A stretch of 64,000 nt of DNA from Siphlonurus alternatus (GCA_949825025.1 OX463785.1:9797971-9861970), one strand, 5' to 3'; shown: positions 24,055 through 35,816, counted from the first letter of the stretch. The notes: generated from the sequence alone by a model not told the origin. Made by a program: numbers and translations.

Positions 24055-24510
24055 CATAAATAGATTATGCATTTCATTTACAGACATTCTTATCATAATT
24101 ATCTGGTCTTAAAAAAACGTAAAAAAAAATAAATGATTAAAAAATAGAAGGGTTTATTTATTTAAACACATTTAATCCTGATACAGTTCAATCAGTTTTG
24201 TTAGTAATTAACTTAATAATATGCACATTTTAATGAGCAAAACTCACATTTAATTTCCACAATTAAAAATTAAATATTATTAATATTCTAATATATATTT
24301 GATATTTTTTTAATTGTTAAATTATAACTTTTTGAAAAATATTCATGCTTTTAAGCTTTGTAATAGAAATATATTTTAATTTGTATAAAATGTTTATTTT
24401 AATTTGTTAAAGGTTTCCTTGTTAAATTAATTCAAGTATACCTGATATGCATTATTTTACTTCATTAATTTTCTGCAATATGCTTAGATGGTATAAAATA
24501 ATTAGTGTAT

Positions 24511-24717
24511 TTAGTTCTGGCTGACCGCGCGGAATTGTTTCCATTGATACAAACAACAGAACATGGGCGGGTTTCTCGCCACCCCTAGACTGTTCTGCCC
24601 ACATGGACTTGATCCAGGGCTGTTATAATGCAGAGGTAATACAAATCGTCGCCTAAGAATATTAGTGTCGTACTCTGTCCTATAAACCAATAACTGTCGT
24701 ATAATGTTTTGTTGCAA
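24511..24717. repeat. GC-rich unclassified segment
   Basis: CTGGCTGACCGCGCGGAATTG, CATGGGCGGGTTTCTCGCC and CACATGGACTTGATCCAGGG stand out from the AT-rich flanks. A 68-codon minus-strand ORF crosses it, but its end is AT-rich and it shows no domain. It is likely a fragment of a dispersed element. The family Q half-unit follows at 24706. Confidence 0.35.
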
Positions 24718-24922
24718 TTATAGACCTTACGCTACATCAAAGAGCTTACATTGTAAAGAGATCGAACACCCATGTTAAATATTTTTCCTATCATTTAACG
24801 TATAAACCAAAGAAAAAGTTTATATGAAGTGAAAATGAGAACTTATTATTCATAGCAAAATTAAATTAAATTAATTAATTAAATTATAACAATTAACTAT
24901 AATTTTGAAGAATTCACAAACA

Positions 24923-25114
24923 TTTGGTCCATTGAGAAAAAGTAGAGGTGTCCGTCCTGACTGAGGTTTTCCACGGTTCCCTCAGTCTCACCTCAGCGAA
25001 TGCTGGGACGCGTAAGCATGCAGGCCGTGGCCACTATCCGTTCCCTACCTTATCCCTACCAAGTACCCCGCCACGAGCTGTAAGCTCTTAGGGGTGCATC
25101 CCTGTAAAAAAAAA
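24923..25114 (+). mobile_element. 5S-derived SINE, 5'-truncated copy
   Basis: Begins at TTTGGTCCATTGAGAAAAAG and keeps the 3' body: AGAGGTGTCCGTCCTGACTG, TTTTCCACGGTTCCCTCAG, CGAATGCTGGGACGCGTAA, TGTAAGCTCTTAGGGGTG, then a TGTAAAAAAAAA tail. The 5S head is absent, as expected for 5' truncation by LINE-driven reverse transcription. Confidence 0.85.
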
Positions 25115-26029
25115 TATATATATTAAAAATTGAATATATATCTTATTTTAAATAAATAATTAAAATAATATAAAGAAATAAATTTCTAATAAAATTGATA
25201 TTTCTATAAATAGAATATTATATAAGAAATATTATACAAAACAAGGTCTTTTATTTGATTGTTGAAACGTAATATAATATTTTCTTTACCACCCACAATA
25301 ACAACAAAAGACTGTTGCATTGCTGGAGATTCTTTACGCAACATTCAATTTCAGACCATCCATATATAGTAATAATTGATTAATTAAATATGGTGCGTCT
25401 TCGTTGGTTTCGTGAGGTTTCTTTAACATTAAAAAAATTTAGACATATGTAACTCGATATTGAATTTATTTTTTGTCGCCATTCGTATTTTGATTGATTT
25501 TAAGCGGTATCTATCTGTATTTGTATATTTTTTTGGTGTTTGTAAAGAATCTTGAAATCAGAGAGCTACCAAAAACTTTAATTGTAGCAGAATTACTTAA
25601 AATAAACATAAAACTTCATGATTTTTTATTTCAAATTTTGATAGAGGATCTCGAATTATGTATACGGGTCTTTCATCATACGTCACAAAACAATACGACG
25701 TCACGATTGTGTAGGCAAAACATTGTCAGCGGCGTAGCAGATACGTGTTAAAGTTGGTCTCGAAATTAATTTCTCCTGACGATTCGAGCAATTTTTCGTA
25801 GAATAAATTTTCATAAAAAATGGTTACAAGAAGAACCAATGCTAGTGAATAAAAATATGTGGAAACCAAAACTATTATTAAAAAAGAGGTGTTGTGAGTT
25901 ACGTTAACAGTAACACGCACACAGCATAGGTTTTTAGGGTTTTCTGCCTACATCCCGAAGATCTTCGGATGGCTTCGGGCATCTCCGTGCGATCCAAAAT
26001 GTAAACATGAAATTCCCGTATTAGTCAAC
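25115..26029. other. AT-rich DNA; possible family M remnant near 25600-25720
   Basis: TCATACGTCACAAAACAATACGACGTCACG and GATAGAGGATCTCGAATTATG resemble parts of family M, but arms could not be aligned with confidence. A CCGAAGATCTTCGG palindrome lies at about 25955. Confidence 0.35.
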
Positions 26030-26265
26030 TTTATCAAATGTTTTGTTCCTTTAAAAAAACTTTAAAATCATGCTGCAAAATGCTGTGACGTCGTATAAAT
26101 GGTCATATAAAAAATATTTAACACCAAGCATTTCGAAATATAATAAAAAAAATATATATTTTATGCTTCATGGCTGCAACGTCACTAGATCTATTCTTTC
26201 GAGTGTATTTTTGAGGTTTAAATCTAAAAAAATATCATCACATAACTCGACGTTCTCAATTCAAA
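26030..26265. mobile_element. Foldback element family M, diverged copy M3
   Basis: GCTGCAAAATGCTGTGACGTC, AATATTTAACACC, CATGGCTGCAACGTCA and TTTTTGAGGTTTAAATCTAA follow the order of the family M copy at 29135. A 74-codon plus-strand ORF lies inside and looks fortuitous. Confidence 0.5.
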
Positions 26266-26489
26266 TATATAATAAAAGAAATTATGTCCATTGAATCAAA
26301 GGCGATTAATTATATCAATGCATACGTATTGTATACGTCTGCATTTCGTTAAATCAGTGGGTCGTAAGAAGAGACTTAAATGATCAAAATGAAAGCAATT
26401 GACATTAATTTTTTCAAAATAATACAAAAAAGTGACCTCCATTTGAAACTGGAATATATATCAGTTATATTATAAAACAACATAACTTT

Positions 26490-27060
26490 CATAAGAGCAT
26501 TATTTGATTGGCTAGCCGAACTATCAAAGGTTCCGCTTTTGCCACCAGCGCTACGCTATCGAGTCTGTGACGTCACCACACAGACCAACGGTGAGCTGCT
26601 CAAGCCCTGACTCATTTGGCGGACTTTTCCGAAAATTGTCGAGGGCCCTGAATTAGACGTTCTAGGCCATTAGTAAGAATCGCTCTCAATAAATAAATTT
26701 TCAATATAAAATCATAGCAGTTTGCTTATAAGTTAATAATCAATAAACGACCATTTTAATTTAAATTTCCACGTTCCCTTAGCTACAATAAAGAACTACG
26801 TCATACAAAATTTTATGATAAGTCTTCCTTTTTATATTTCTTATTTTCCATTATAAAATTTTACCCTCCTCCATCTTCTCACCACTAAAGAAGTACATAA
26901 AAAAATCCATGTCAAGGCTTCTGTTTGTTGTCTATAGAGGTAGGAGGCCCGCGGCAATGCAGAGAACTGTGAGAATTACATCAAGTACCGCCACAGCATT
27001 GTTGCGAAGGTGTGACGTCACACGACTTCGGGGCGGCGTCACACGTATGGAAAAAAAAAG
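26490..27060. other. GC-richer region with two TGACGTCAC sites
   Basis: Local patches at 26510-26660 and 26935-27055 are GC- and CpG-rich in an AT-rich setting, each with a CRE-type GTGACGTCAC. No exon, TATA context or inverted repeat is evident. It could be a regulatory region or decayed transposon sequence. Confidence 0.3.
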
Positions 27061-28278
27061 TGTAAAATTAAGTTAGATTGTTCTTAATTTTAAGTTGAAA
27101 TCTATTATTATATGATATTATTGCCTTTATAAAGTATTTGAAAAACAAAATTTAAAGCGTAATTTTTAAGAATGTCTTATTTGAAAGAAGAGCAGAATTG
27201 AAGTAATGGATGAGAACACTGCACCAAAACACTTTCGATTTAATCGTTTTCAAATTTATTTATATTTGAGAACTTTTAATTTATATTAAAAATAATTACT
27301 ATATCATATACCAAAGCTTACAAATTTATCGCAATTGGCTTAGATTGGCTATGAATGATTAAGATCTCGTTCCATAGTGAAAAATGTGTGTATAAAATAA
27401 TATTTATTTATATTAATTTTAAATAATTTTCACTTTAAATTACCGGCTAAAGAATTAAAATTATTTTAAATTAAATATTAAATAATCATTATTAAATTAA
27501 ATATTATATTTAATATTTTTATGAAATTATTTAAAATTTGTTTACAACTTTTTATGAACGTTATGATTAAATTTAACAGAACAAATATTAAAATTAGAAT
27601 TAGAATTTATTCATTTCTTTTAGCCCTACAGCTAACTACGATAAACTCAATGTAACTTTTTACATCGTCTAGAAAAATCACTACCTTGTGGCATAGAAGA
27701 ATAAACCATACGTGCAACTACATAGGCTTACATTAATTATAACTTTGGTGAGCTTTGTAAGACGCTTGGCCAAGATTAATTTACTCCGATCTTGCTATCT
27801 TTGCATATTCAGTACAGTACCTGGCAGGAAAAAGTGAGTCGATGTTTTAAACTTTCTGCCAATGAGAGGGAGGTGGTGAAGCAAAAAGTTTTAATTTTCG
27901 TTCAGATTAATAAAACATCAAACGATTAATAAGTAGCTTATAATTATTTCTGTTTTAATTAGTAACTGAATGAATTTTAATTACAACTTTTAAAGTAAAA
28001 ATGTAAAAAATGACGCATTTTCAAAATAAATGCAAGATATATGGAAAATATTTAAATTATTTGAAAAATCACATTATTAAATTTTAATCTCATATTTTAT
28101 ATTTCACTTTATTAACAATATAACATTAATTAATTACATTTTGTTAAATGAGTCGTTATAATGCAGAGAAAAAAAAAACTTTCTCTTGTTTTAAGTCAAT
28201 TTCTGTATGTAAAAAGGTTAAAACGGCTTTATTGTCTATTTTTAAAATCCTAATCACATTTCTTCTCAATTTCAACAG
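27061..28278. other. AT-rich DNA, no feature supported
   Basis: No exon-like island or repeat structure recognised. Confidence 0.5.
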
Positions 28279-28456
28279 GTGTAGATCCAGAACCAAATTT
28301 CGGGGTGGGTGGGCCGGGGCTATCTTCATAAGGCAAATGTTGAAAAAAAGTTAGAACAGAGAAAATGCTTATACTGCCCATGTTAAATCCAAAATTGTGG
28401 AGTGGGGGGGAGAGGGGGCTGCAGTTCCCTCAACCACCCCCTGGATCCGCGTCTGT
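28279..28456. mobile_element. Foldback element family O, copy 1 (GGATCC, G/C-run arms)
   Basis: TGTAGATCCAGAACCAAATTTC with GGGTGGGTGGGCCGGGGC at the left pairs loosely with a right arm of GGGGGGGAGAGGGGGC and CCCCCTGGATCCGCGTCTG. The CCCTGGATCCGCG end motif matches the copy at 50958 in inverse form (ACGCGGATCCAAGGGGG). Confidence 0.6.
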
Positions 28457-29134
28457 TTCAAAACAAAGAAAATATTAAATTAAATATTATATAATTATAT
28501 TAAATATGATTTTCATTCAAGATAATTTCATTAATCTATCTCTCATCTCCTTGAATTTATTTTGTCGTGTGTCCAGTAGCACTTTATTTGTCCTTAATCA
28601 TCAATTACTATTGGTTTAAAAAATGAATGCCACCAAATAGCATTCAATTCCCATAAGGAGAGGGGCACATATTTTTGGTTCTAACAGTAAAGCAGTCGTT
28701 ACAGAGCAAGTGCCAAGGACTAAAACATTACAAGCATGACAAAATTCTGATTAAATGCAACAACCTTTCTCAAATTATCAAATAGGCTGAGAAAATGAGA
28801 TTAGTTTCAAATTATGAAAGGTGGTACACCTAAAGACAGCATAAACGTCACCCCTGTTAGCACTACAGCTCTGAAACAAAGAAAAATTATGTACTTTTAG
28901 AACAGGTGCAAACATCATAAGTCTATTTGTCTTTATGAAAAAAGCTTAAGTACAGTAGGTCCATATATATTATATGTTAAAATTACAGTTTTTTGTCTTG
29001 TTGTAGATATAGTATTTTTATTGATAAATTACCATAAAGCAAGTAGATTATTATCACAGGACAAATTCACCGATTGAAATAATGTTTTATTTTTAGTTGT
29101 TTTTGTCACCAATAGACATCTTTTATGAAATTTG
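28457..29134. other. Unassigned intergenic DNA
   Basis: Less AT-rich around 28630-28880, but no frame with splice sites or repeat ends was found. Confidence 0.4.
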
Positions 29135-29392
29135 CATATTTGGATAGAAGACGTCGAGTTTTGCTGTCAATATTTTTTCAGATTTTTTCGAACCCTCTAA
29201 CACCCTTAATATTGGGCTGTAAAATACTGTGACGTCAAAGTCATGTAAATATTTAACATGCAAGCTAGGTAAAGACGTTGCATGACTATAACGTCATAGC
29301 GTTTTTATCCTCGATTTTGAGGTGTTACAGGTTTAAAAAAAGCTGAAAAAAATTGTCATAGTACAAAACTCGAGGTGATCTACCCAAACATG
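29135..29392. mobile_element. Foldback element family M, copy M1
   Basis: CATATTTGGATAGAAGACGTC and CTCTAACACC pair with GAGGTGTTACAGG and GATCTACCCAAACATG at the other end. The CGAGTTTTG / CAAAACTCG pair is conserved. The centre holds CTGTGACGTCAAAGTCATGT and CATGACTATAACGTCATAG. Confidence 0.75.
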
Positions 29393-29529
29393 CAATGAAA
29401 AATTTCTAAAAGGTTGGCCCTACTTCGTGTTTATAGATAAAGCATGATAACATTCGTGGAGTGCCGAGGTGTATGTTCCAAGATCTGTTCTAGCACAGTT
29501 TGTTGAATAGACTACTTCTCCCGTTTTCT

Positions 29530-29629
29530 TTACTCAGTAACGTCAGCCGACTCAGCAGATAGCAGCGACGTTGGCGAGGGTATTGAATTATCAGCCTCCT
29601 CATTCATGGCAGTCTCCTATAGTAATTGA
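29530..29629. other. Exon-like island, open on both strands
   Basis: A GC-richer block of about 100 bp. On the plus strand an excellent acceptor (CTCCCGTTTTCTTTACTCAG) leads into 29 codons, TSADSADSSDVGEGIELS and on, ending TGA at 29629. On the minus strand TTACTATAG leads into 28 codons, ETAMNEEADNSIPSPTSLL and on, ending TAA at 29530. Either could be a terminal exon, acidic and serine-rich. The plus acceptor is stronger. No family recognised, and no partner exon linked. Confidence 0.3.
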
Positions 29630-30279
29630 TTAATTAACACCATGCTAAATTGAGTAATGAAGCTATCTTAACTCTTATAAAATACCATCTATATTAAATT
29701 AATCGTTTTAAAAATGTTTAAATTGATAAATTTCTTGAAATACTTGAAATTTAAATACAAAAATAATATATAAACCTTTTCAATTTTAAAAGGTTGTATT
29801 TTAAGGCATGATGAAGTTTTGAAAGGTGAAAAATAAAGTTTTAAAATTCAGCTCGATTTTTAGTTATTTTTGACTACTATAAACAATAATTAATGTAACA
29901 AAATTGCTTTTCATTAGTTATAATAAAAAAATTACAAGTATAAGCACTTTTAAATTTTTTACCTTTTGCGTGCATTAATTTAGTATAGAGTGGTGAAATA
30001 AATTTATTATAAATCTATGTTACTGATAACACCTGTTTAGCTGTTATAAGTATCGTTTTAAAATTAGCATTTATACATTTTACAGTGTATTTTTGGATTG
30101 ACAGATAAATTACTTTCAGATCTCAACTTTTAATTTATTTTTCCGCCCATTGTAGTATATTAGTATGAAATAGTTAAAAATAGCTTTGTTTAGTTCATGA
30201 ATGTCTTTCAATAATCAGTAAACATATCAAGGAGCATCCTTGAAACATATAGGGAGTTTTAGGATTGTCCTTTAAAATA

Positions 30280-30595
30280 GAGTATTGACCTCAATTTTTT
30301 TATTGCAGAAATGGATAGAGGGTGCAAAGTTATGCTACCCTGATTTTGTTCAGATTTTTTGGAGCCCGTCCGGAACTATTTTTAAAAAATTATTGAAAGT
30401 TATTTTTGTGACGTCACGAGACGCCGCTCGTTAAGAAAAAGATAGGACTTGCCGCCGCGTGACGTCAAAAAAAGGACTTTCAATAATTTTTTAAAAATAC
30501 TTCCCGGGCTCTAAAAAATCTGAAAAAAATCAGGGTAGCATAACTTTTTACCCTCTATCCATTTCTGCAATAAAAAAAATTGAGGACAATACTCC
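30280..30595. mobile_element. Foldback element family A, copy A4
   Basis: GAGTATTGACCTCAATTTTT pairs with TTGAGGACAATACTCC. GCAGAAATGGATAGAGGGTG / ACCCTCTATCCATTTCTGC, GAGCCCGTCCGGAAC / TTCCCGGGCTC and two CRE sites (GTGACGTCACGAG; CGTGACGTCAAAA) surround the shared loop. Confidence 0.9.
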
Positions 30596-30724
30596 ATCAC
30601 CCATTTTTGAGAAATGAGAAATTTGTTAGCATGCAGCATTTTAAAAAAATGCTTAACTATTGCACTGAACCTTTAATGGAATTTTATCATGGTTTGGAAC
30701 TTATACCGTTTTGCATAAATTTAT

Positions 30725-30770
30725 ATTGACCATTCTCACAGAGATTTCCACGTTCCTTCATTGATTAAAT
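30725..30770 (+). mobile_element. Short fragment of the SINE body
   Basis: TTGACCATTCTCACAGAGATT and TCCACGTTCCTTCATT match the GACCATCCTGACTGAGG...CCATGGTTTCCTCAGT part of SINE subfamily 2 copies. Very short, so tentative. Confidence 0.35.
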
Positions 30771-30952
30771 TCTATATTTAAGGATCAATTACTTATCTCA
30801 CTGATATAAAACCTGCTCTTTCTCAACTAGGTATATTTGAATTAATTTAACACATTCCGTGCGAGCTTCCAGTCTAAAAAGCAAGAAATGATGCCTGAAA
30901 ATTTACAGAAGTGACGTAAATTACGTAGTTCCGATTTTATTTAGCTTGCCAT

Positions 30953-30992
30953 CGGAAGTGGAAATAAGTAGAAAATGTGACACTTCCGGAAA
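30953..30992. repeat. Small TTCCGG inverted repeat related to family J
   Basis: ATCGGAAGTGGAAAT and CACTTCCGGAAATTTTC form a short hairpin, followed by GTTTGACTGTATA near 31021, similar to the TTTGACTGTA terminus of family J. Confidence 0.45.
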
Positions 30993-31078
30993 TTTTCAGG
31001 AGTCTGCTTTCGATTCGATTGTTTGACTGTATATTATACTGTTAGTTTTTGCGTCACTGGTGCAAAGGTGAGACTAAA

Positions 31079-31202
31079 TGGGCGCGATTCATGAAGAGTT
31101 ATCCAGGTTTCTCACCAACCACGTTAAGTGTCATTGAATTATAGGCTGGCACTAACCGCGTTTAGTAAGGAAGCTTGATAACTTTGGTGAATCGCCCCCA
31201 TA
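31079..31202. mobile_element. Foldback element family H, copy H1
   Basis: GGGCGCGATTCATGAAGAGTT with CCAGGTTTCTCACC pairs with AAGCTTGATAACTTTGG and TGAATCGCCCCC. The middle carries CCACGTTAAGTGTCATTGA and CACTAACCGCGTTTAG, the family's ACGTTTAG motif. Confidence 0.75.
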
Positions 31203-31819
31203 TTGTGACTACGTTATCCCTCCCACGTTGGCAATTGACTACCTATTTCTTCACTCAGCTAGAGAAGCCAAGATTGTTTTTCTACCTCCATAATGTTTTC
31301 TTTACAGAGAGGCACCTTTGGCGAGAACTTTAGTTTAACATAAAAAAAAAATATCGATTCTCGTTGCAAGAGTGGCGTTATTAAAGACTCATAAAACCAA
31401 GCAATATACTCAAGGAGAAAAAAAAAGGGAGTAATTTACCCTTCTTAAAAAGAGTTGCGAAAAAAAGTTTTTTAATAACTAATATTACACAATTTCTTCT
31501 TGTTTCTAATATTTTTTTTGCTATTATTAACTTTTTTCAGTTTATAATTTTTATTTTGAAATTTATATAAGATATCATGTATTTATTTTGTTTTGAATTG
31601 TTTATATCAAAATCATTTGTCAAATTAAAATTCTTGTATTTATTTTTTTTTTTTTTTTTTATAAATTGAAAGCTTTTAAAAAATTAAAAAAAATATAAAT
31701 AAAATCTTGCTCCCGATTTTCAGATTATTCCTTAATTTTTCAATACCCTATTATAAGGCAGTGGTCACAAGTCATTTGACTTCCTTCCTAGCTCATCGTG
31801 AATATTTATTGTTCCCTGG

Positions 31820-31930
31820 GTCCCTTCCAAACCTGGACATTTATCTATATCGCTGGTTAGGACTTAAGGAACCATGAAAAAACCTCGTCAGAATGGTCAA
31901 CAATTGATATAGGATGCCATCAATTACTAA
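31820..31930 (-). mobile_element. 5S-derived SINE body fragment (subfamily 2)
   Basis: Read on the minus strand: ATCAATTGTTGACCATTCTG, GACGAGGTTTTTTCATGGTTC, CTTAAGTCCTAACCAGCG. This aligns with the copy at 44440 (ATCAATTGCCGACCATCCTG; CCATGGTTTCCTCAGT). Head and tail are missing. Confidence 0.6.
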
Positions 31931-32379
31931 TATCAGATGATATTGATACTTCTTATAATAAAAATACACTTTTCATTTTCTGCAATTGTTATAAGGATAT
32001 TTCATGTGTATTTCAGATATTAGTACTGCCTCAAAATTATTACATTGTTTTATGATTTAATTAGGAATTTCTAAGTTGATTGCATTGTGATGCAAGGAGC
32101 GACAGATTCGATCGTGTCTGGGTTGACAAGTTGATGACGTGACCAGGTTGAAACATTTTGTCAACAAGTTTATCACAGTATGCCCTGCTGACAATAAGAT
32201 CAGCAAGGTTTCTATGACGTTAAATATGTCAAATTTCAAGTCCGAATAACACGATTCATTTTTCACCCAAATTTCTTACAAGTGATAAGCCTTGTTGACT
32301 ACATTTATTTAATGAGTCCTCTCTAATTGTCTGATAATTCATTATGAACAGTATTAATATATTGTATCCCTGTGGGGCT

Positions 32380-32381
<2 letters not shown>
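31931..32381. other. Unassigned; 69-codon minus-strand ORF at 32057-32266
   Basis: The ORF (MKNESCYSDLKFDIFNVIE and on) lies in less AT-rich DNA but shows no domain or splice support. It is left unassigned. Confidence 0.3.

Positions 32382-32439
<58 letters not shown>
32382..32439. repeat. (TC)n microsatellite
   Basis: About 29 uninterrupted CT units. Confidence 0.97.
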
Positions 32440-32440
<1 letters not shown>

Positions 32441-33490
32441 GCTATGACTCAGCACTAAATACTTTACTTTCCTAGTAAATATATTATTATATTATACATA
32501 AAAGGATGAAATACCTGAGAAGTGTACATAATTTTGCAACACAATACTATAAACTTGGCAGTAAAGTTATTGAATGAACGTGAATTAAGTGAATAAGATA
32601 CTTTTGTTTGCAGAAAATCACGATTGCAAAGTTGAAAACTTTTGCACAAAACATTCATTGTTGTATACTCGTGCGTGGAATATCAATTTCAACTTCTTGG
32701 TTACATAACAAAGTTAATGTAATATAGTAACTATATCACTCAATTTGTGGTTACTAGTTGAGTCTGTATAATGATAAGTTAATTGACAATGGTCTTACAC
32801 AAAGTCTTCTACTCGTAATGGTTGTAACAAACCATTGTTTATAATGTCTGTCGCAGGAAGCCTTTTTCATTGTTAAACATAGGACAACGTAGTTAGTGCC
32901 TATATAATTTTGCCACCAGAGCAGAGAACGTAATGGCATTGTTGGCGCTAGGTAACCGTTTCAACTTCATAATAAACGGTCATTTTCCATAAGTTAACAT
33001 GTAAATCAACAAGCGTCCCATGTTTTTTCTTTCACGCGACAGACATTACACAACAATACTTTGTTTACTAACAACGAGCAGAAGAATGTATCTAGCTTTA
33101 CAATAAATTATCAATACCTGTATTAAACGTAAAGAAATCGCAAGATTTCAGAAAATTAAATAAAATATTTCTCCTTAATAATAAATTGTTTTTACTCTGC
33201 TAAAGTATTTTTTCAGCGATGTTTGTAGTTATTTTATATTATTATATCTTTCGCCCTTTGGACGTGTCTTACCCCTGAATAATGTTTTATTTGTATTTTT
33301 TTTATTAATATATTATTATAATGCATAAAATAAATTTAATATACTTGGAATTTTATTGGACGAATAAAAATAAAATAATTATTGTATTGTATTGCTATTA
33401 TTGCTGTTCATTAAATGAAGGTGTTGCAAGTAAATAGGCAGTGGCTTTTATAACGTAAAAAAGAATTTTATATGAGACAGTCTTGAATAT
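32440..33490. other. Unassigned intergenic DNA
   Basis: A 61-codon minus-strand ORF at 32754-32939 in moderate-GC sequence has no recognisable domain. No repeat structure seen. Confidence 0.4.
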
Positions 33491-33649
33491 ACAGTCTAAC
33501 AGATCTTAGAATACCTGTAGACACTATGGCGCCAGCTCCAGACAGTCTAGACTGAATGGCGGCATCCATAACATCCTTAATATTTATTTTCAAGATGTCC
33601 GCCGCGCGCAGTTGAATCCACACGTAAACTAAGATTTGTAATACTGTAG
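33491..33649. mobile_element. Foldback element family I, copy I1
   Basis: ACAGTCTAACAGATCTTAGAA and TAAACTAAGATTTGTAATACTGT are the ends; CTATGGCGCCAGCTCCAGAC, GACTGAATGGCGGCATCCAT and GATGTCCGCCGCGCGCAG lie inside. The interior matches I2 at 43131 closely, including ATCCACACG before the right end. Confidence 0.8.
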
Positions 33650-33669
33650 TGTGTAATTAACTATGGGTA

Positions 33670-33904
33670 AGAAAGGAAGAAGTTATGTTCTTATTGACCA
33701 CGTTTAATGTCATTGAGTAAGACTGGCTGATGCTAAACGTCGTGGTTAGCGTCATGGGCACGATTTAAGAAAGGTATTTATCCAAGTTTCTCAATGCTCT
33801 AATCACGTTTAGTTCCAGCCTAAATCAATGACGATAACAAGATAACGGCGTTTAATGAAAAGCGGGATAACTTTCTGGAAAACTCCTTCTTGAAATAGCT
33901 CCCC
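33670..33904. mobile_element. Foldback element family H, copy H2 with flanking fragment
   Basis: GGGCACGATTTAAGAAAGGTA, TCTAATCACGTTTAG, GATAACGGCGTTTAATGAAA and GGATAACTTTCTGG...GAAATAGCTCCC follow family H order (33756-33904). A second ACCACGTTTAATGTCATTGAG fragment at 33697-33755 lies in front, so this may be two overlapping insertions. Confidence 0.65.
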
Positions 33905-34000
33905 TGCAGTTACCCTACCCTCAAATCGTGTCCACAGTATTTTTCTGCTTTGTATTTTTATTTGATATTGAAATTAAGTAGGTATTTATTGAATTTCAGA

Positions 34001-34392
34001 CTTTTTTTTTTTACAAGGAGACACATCTATGAGCTTGGAGCTCGAGGTAGGGTAATGAGTAGGGATATAAGGTAGGGAAAGGATGGTGACCACGGCCTGT
34101 TACGCGTCCCAGCATTCGCTGAGGTGAGACTGAAGAACCGTGGATAACCTCAGTCAGGACGGACACCTCTACTTTTTATCAATAGACCAAAGTAATGTCC
34201 AAAACCTGGGGAACCACACACAAGTACATCACTGCAATATGTGGAAAGCGAGACGAATTTATTCTAAGGAGTTAGCAATGTAATTTTTACTTGGAACGGT
34301 CACCCATCCAAGTACTAATCACGCTTGACGTAACTTGACTTTGATGATCCAACTACAACCGGTCAATGCACTGCGCCACGCTCAAATACTTT
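34001..34392 (-). mobile_element. 5S-derived SINE, full-length copy
   Basis: On the minus strand it starts GAGCGTGGCGCAGTGCATTG, then ATCATCAAAGTCAAGTTACG (5S box A region), TTAGTACTTGGATGGGTGAC (5S intermediate element and start of box C) and CGTTCCAAGT. The non-5S body follows: CTTGTGTGTGGTTCCCCAGG, AGAGGTGTCCGTCCTGACTG, CGAATGCTGGGACGCGTAAC, CTTGTAAAAAAAAAAAG tail. The 5S head is about 110 bp of about 390. It is the best 5S match in the window. Confidence 0.92.
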
Positions 34393-35532
34393 ATAATTGA
34401 AGTAATGTTTTTGTTTACATACAAGTTACAAACTACAAAGTCTGGTGTATTGTGTGAGATATATGATGTAAGTAGATATGCATGTTCACCTAGCTAACTT
34501 TATATGACTTACGGAGCAACAATTATACAAATCTCTTGAGAACTAACAATGCTTAGAAAGCTTACTTACATCGTGTTGCTATGGGTGAAATTTAAGTCTT
34601 TTTAGAGAACATTCACAAAGTCGTAAGCCTGCATTTAGGGCTTAATATTTTAAGACTTGAAAATTCTTGTCTAAAAAATTGAACTTAATTCGTAAAATCT
34701 GGAATTTAAACTATTTTTTTCAGTCTAAATTTTGGTTTCTTATCTATTGTATGTTTCATAAACGACAGGTTTTTAATTTAAATCGATTCAAATTTTCAAT
34801 AGTAGACAATAAGCACGTTTTTTTTTATTGGAAATGTCAATAGAAAACCTCAATTCTCAATTTATTTGTTAATTTTTCTTCAATATATTTTTTAAGCTTG
34901 TGACACCTTTAAAATCTTATTAAAAAACTGTTGATGTCATAGTTTTGCAAAATTATAACACGTAAGGCACGTAAGTATTACATTTATTAATATATTTTAT
35001 TTACAATATAGGTATATAATATAATATTATATATAATAAATAATAAGACTCATTTATATACGTAATTTTCAGGTAACTCTAAATCCAGCATATTACAATA
35101 AAATTATCTCTTCCTTTATTATAAGATCTATTATATAAGAACTTGCATACATTTCTTTCTTAACATTTATTAAAAGCATCAAGCAAAGACCGTTTGTATG
35201 AAATAGCTGAAAAGTAGCTTCAAGTCGCTTGCAAAAAGAGCAAAATTTATTGTAAGGAAACACTAAGCAAGCTGTATCTGGATTATAATGGTTTAATATT
35301 AGCTTTCTTCAAATCGAAGATATCCAAACATTCAATATCAAGATTATACCAGTAGGGAGTTTTAATATTTTACGTTATTTTTACGACAAAGAAGTTTTTA
35401 ACTTATTTTAAATTCTTGAAAAGTATTTTTCATACAAATATGAAATCTATAATGAGATTTTCTTAAGATGAACAAGCATGTTTATTTTAATATTTTTTAA
35501 TTGACAAAATTTGTTTCATAATAATGTAAAAT
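34393..35532. other. AT-rich DNA, no feature supported
   Basis: No exon-like island or inverted repeat ends recognised. Confidence 0.5.
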
Positions 35533-35816
35533 TATTGATTGATTTATCATCAGTTACGCACTCTCATTAAAAATTACAAAAATTGATAATTAACAAAAGT
35601 TGAAATTTTATATTTTTATTTTATTGTCAGGAATGTTGAAATATGGGAAAAAAATTGGAGTGGCGATGGTGATGTTAGCCGTTGCCGGAGTCGCCGCGCT
35701 TCACCGGAAATCATAAATTTTACTGGTGTCAATAAAATAATAAAATAAATATAAAATTTCAACTTTTGTTAATTATCAATTTTTGTAATTTTTAATGAGA
35801 GTGCGTAACTGATGAT
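35533..35816. mobile_element. Foldback element F with GC-rich loop
   Basis: Arms of about 85 bp: CATCAGTTACGCACTCTCAT ... AGTTGAAATTTTATATTTTT and their close inverse, ending ATGAGAGTGCGTAACTGATG. The about 110-bp spacer is GC-rich and unlike the arms. The arms are near-identical, so the structure is young or maintained. Confidence 0.85.
35633..35716 (+). CDS. Short exon-like ORF inside foldback element F
   Basis: After a T-rich tract ending in ATTGTCAG, an ATG opens 27 codons, MLKYGKKIGVAMVMLAVAG and on, ending in RKS and TAA. Residues about 8-23 are hydrophobic, flanked by Lys/Arg on both sides, like a small membrane segment or tail anchor. It occupies exactly the non-palindromic loop. It might be a captured gene fragment (Pack-MITE style), a terminal exon into whose flanks the repeat arose, or chance. 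No family recognised. Confidence 0.3.
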   Translation: MLKYGKKIGVAMVMLAVAGVAALHRKS

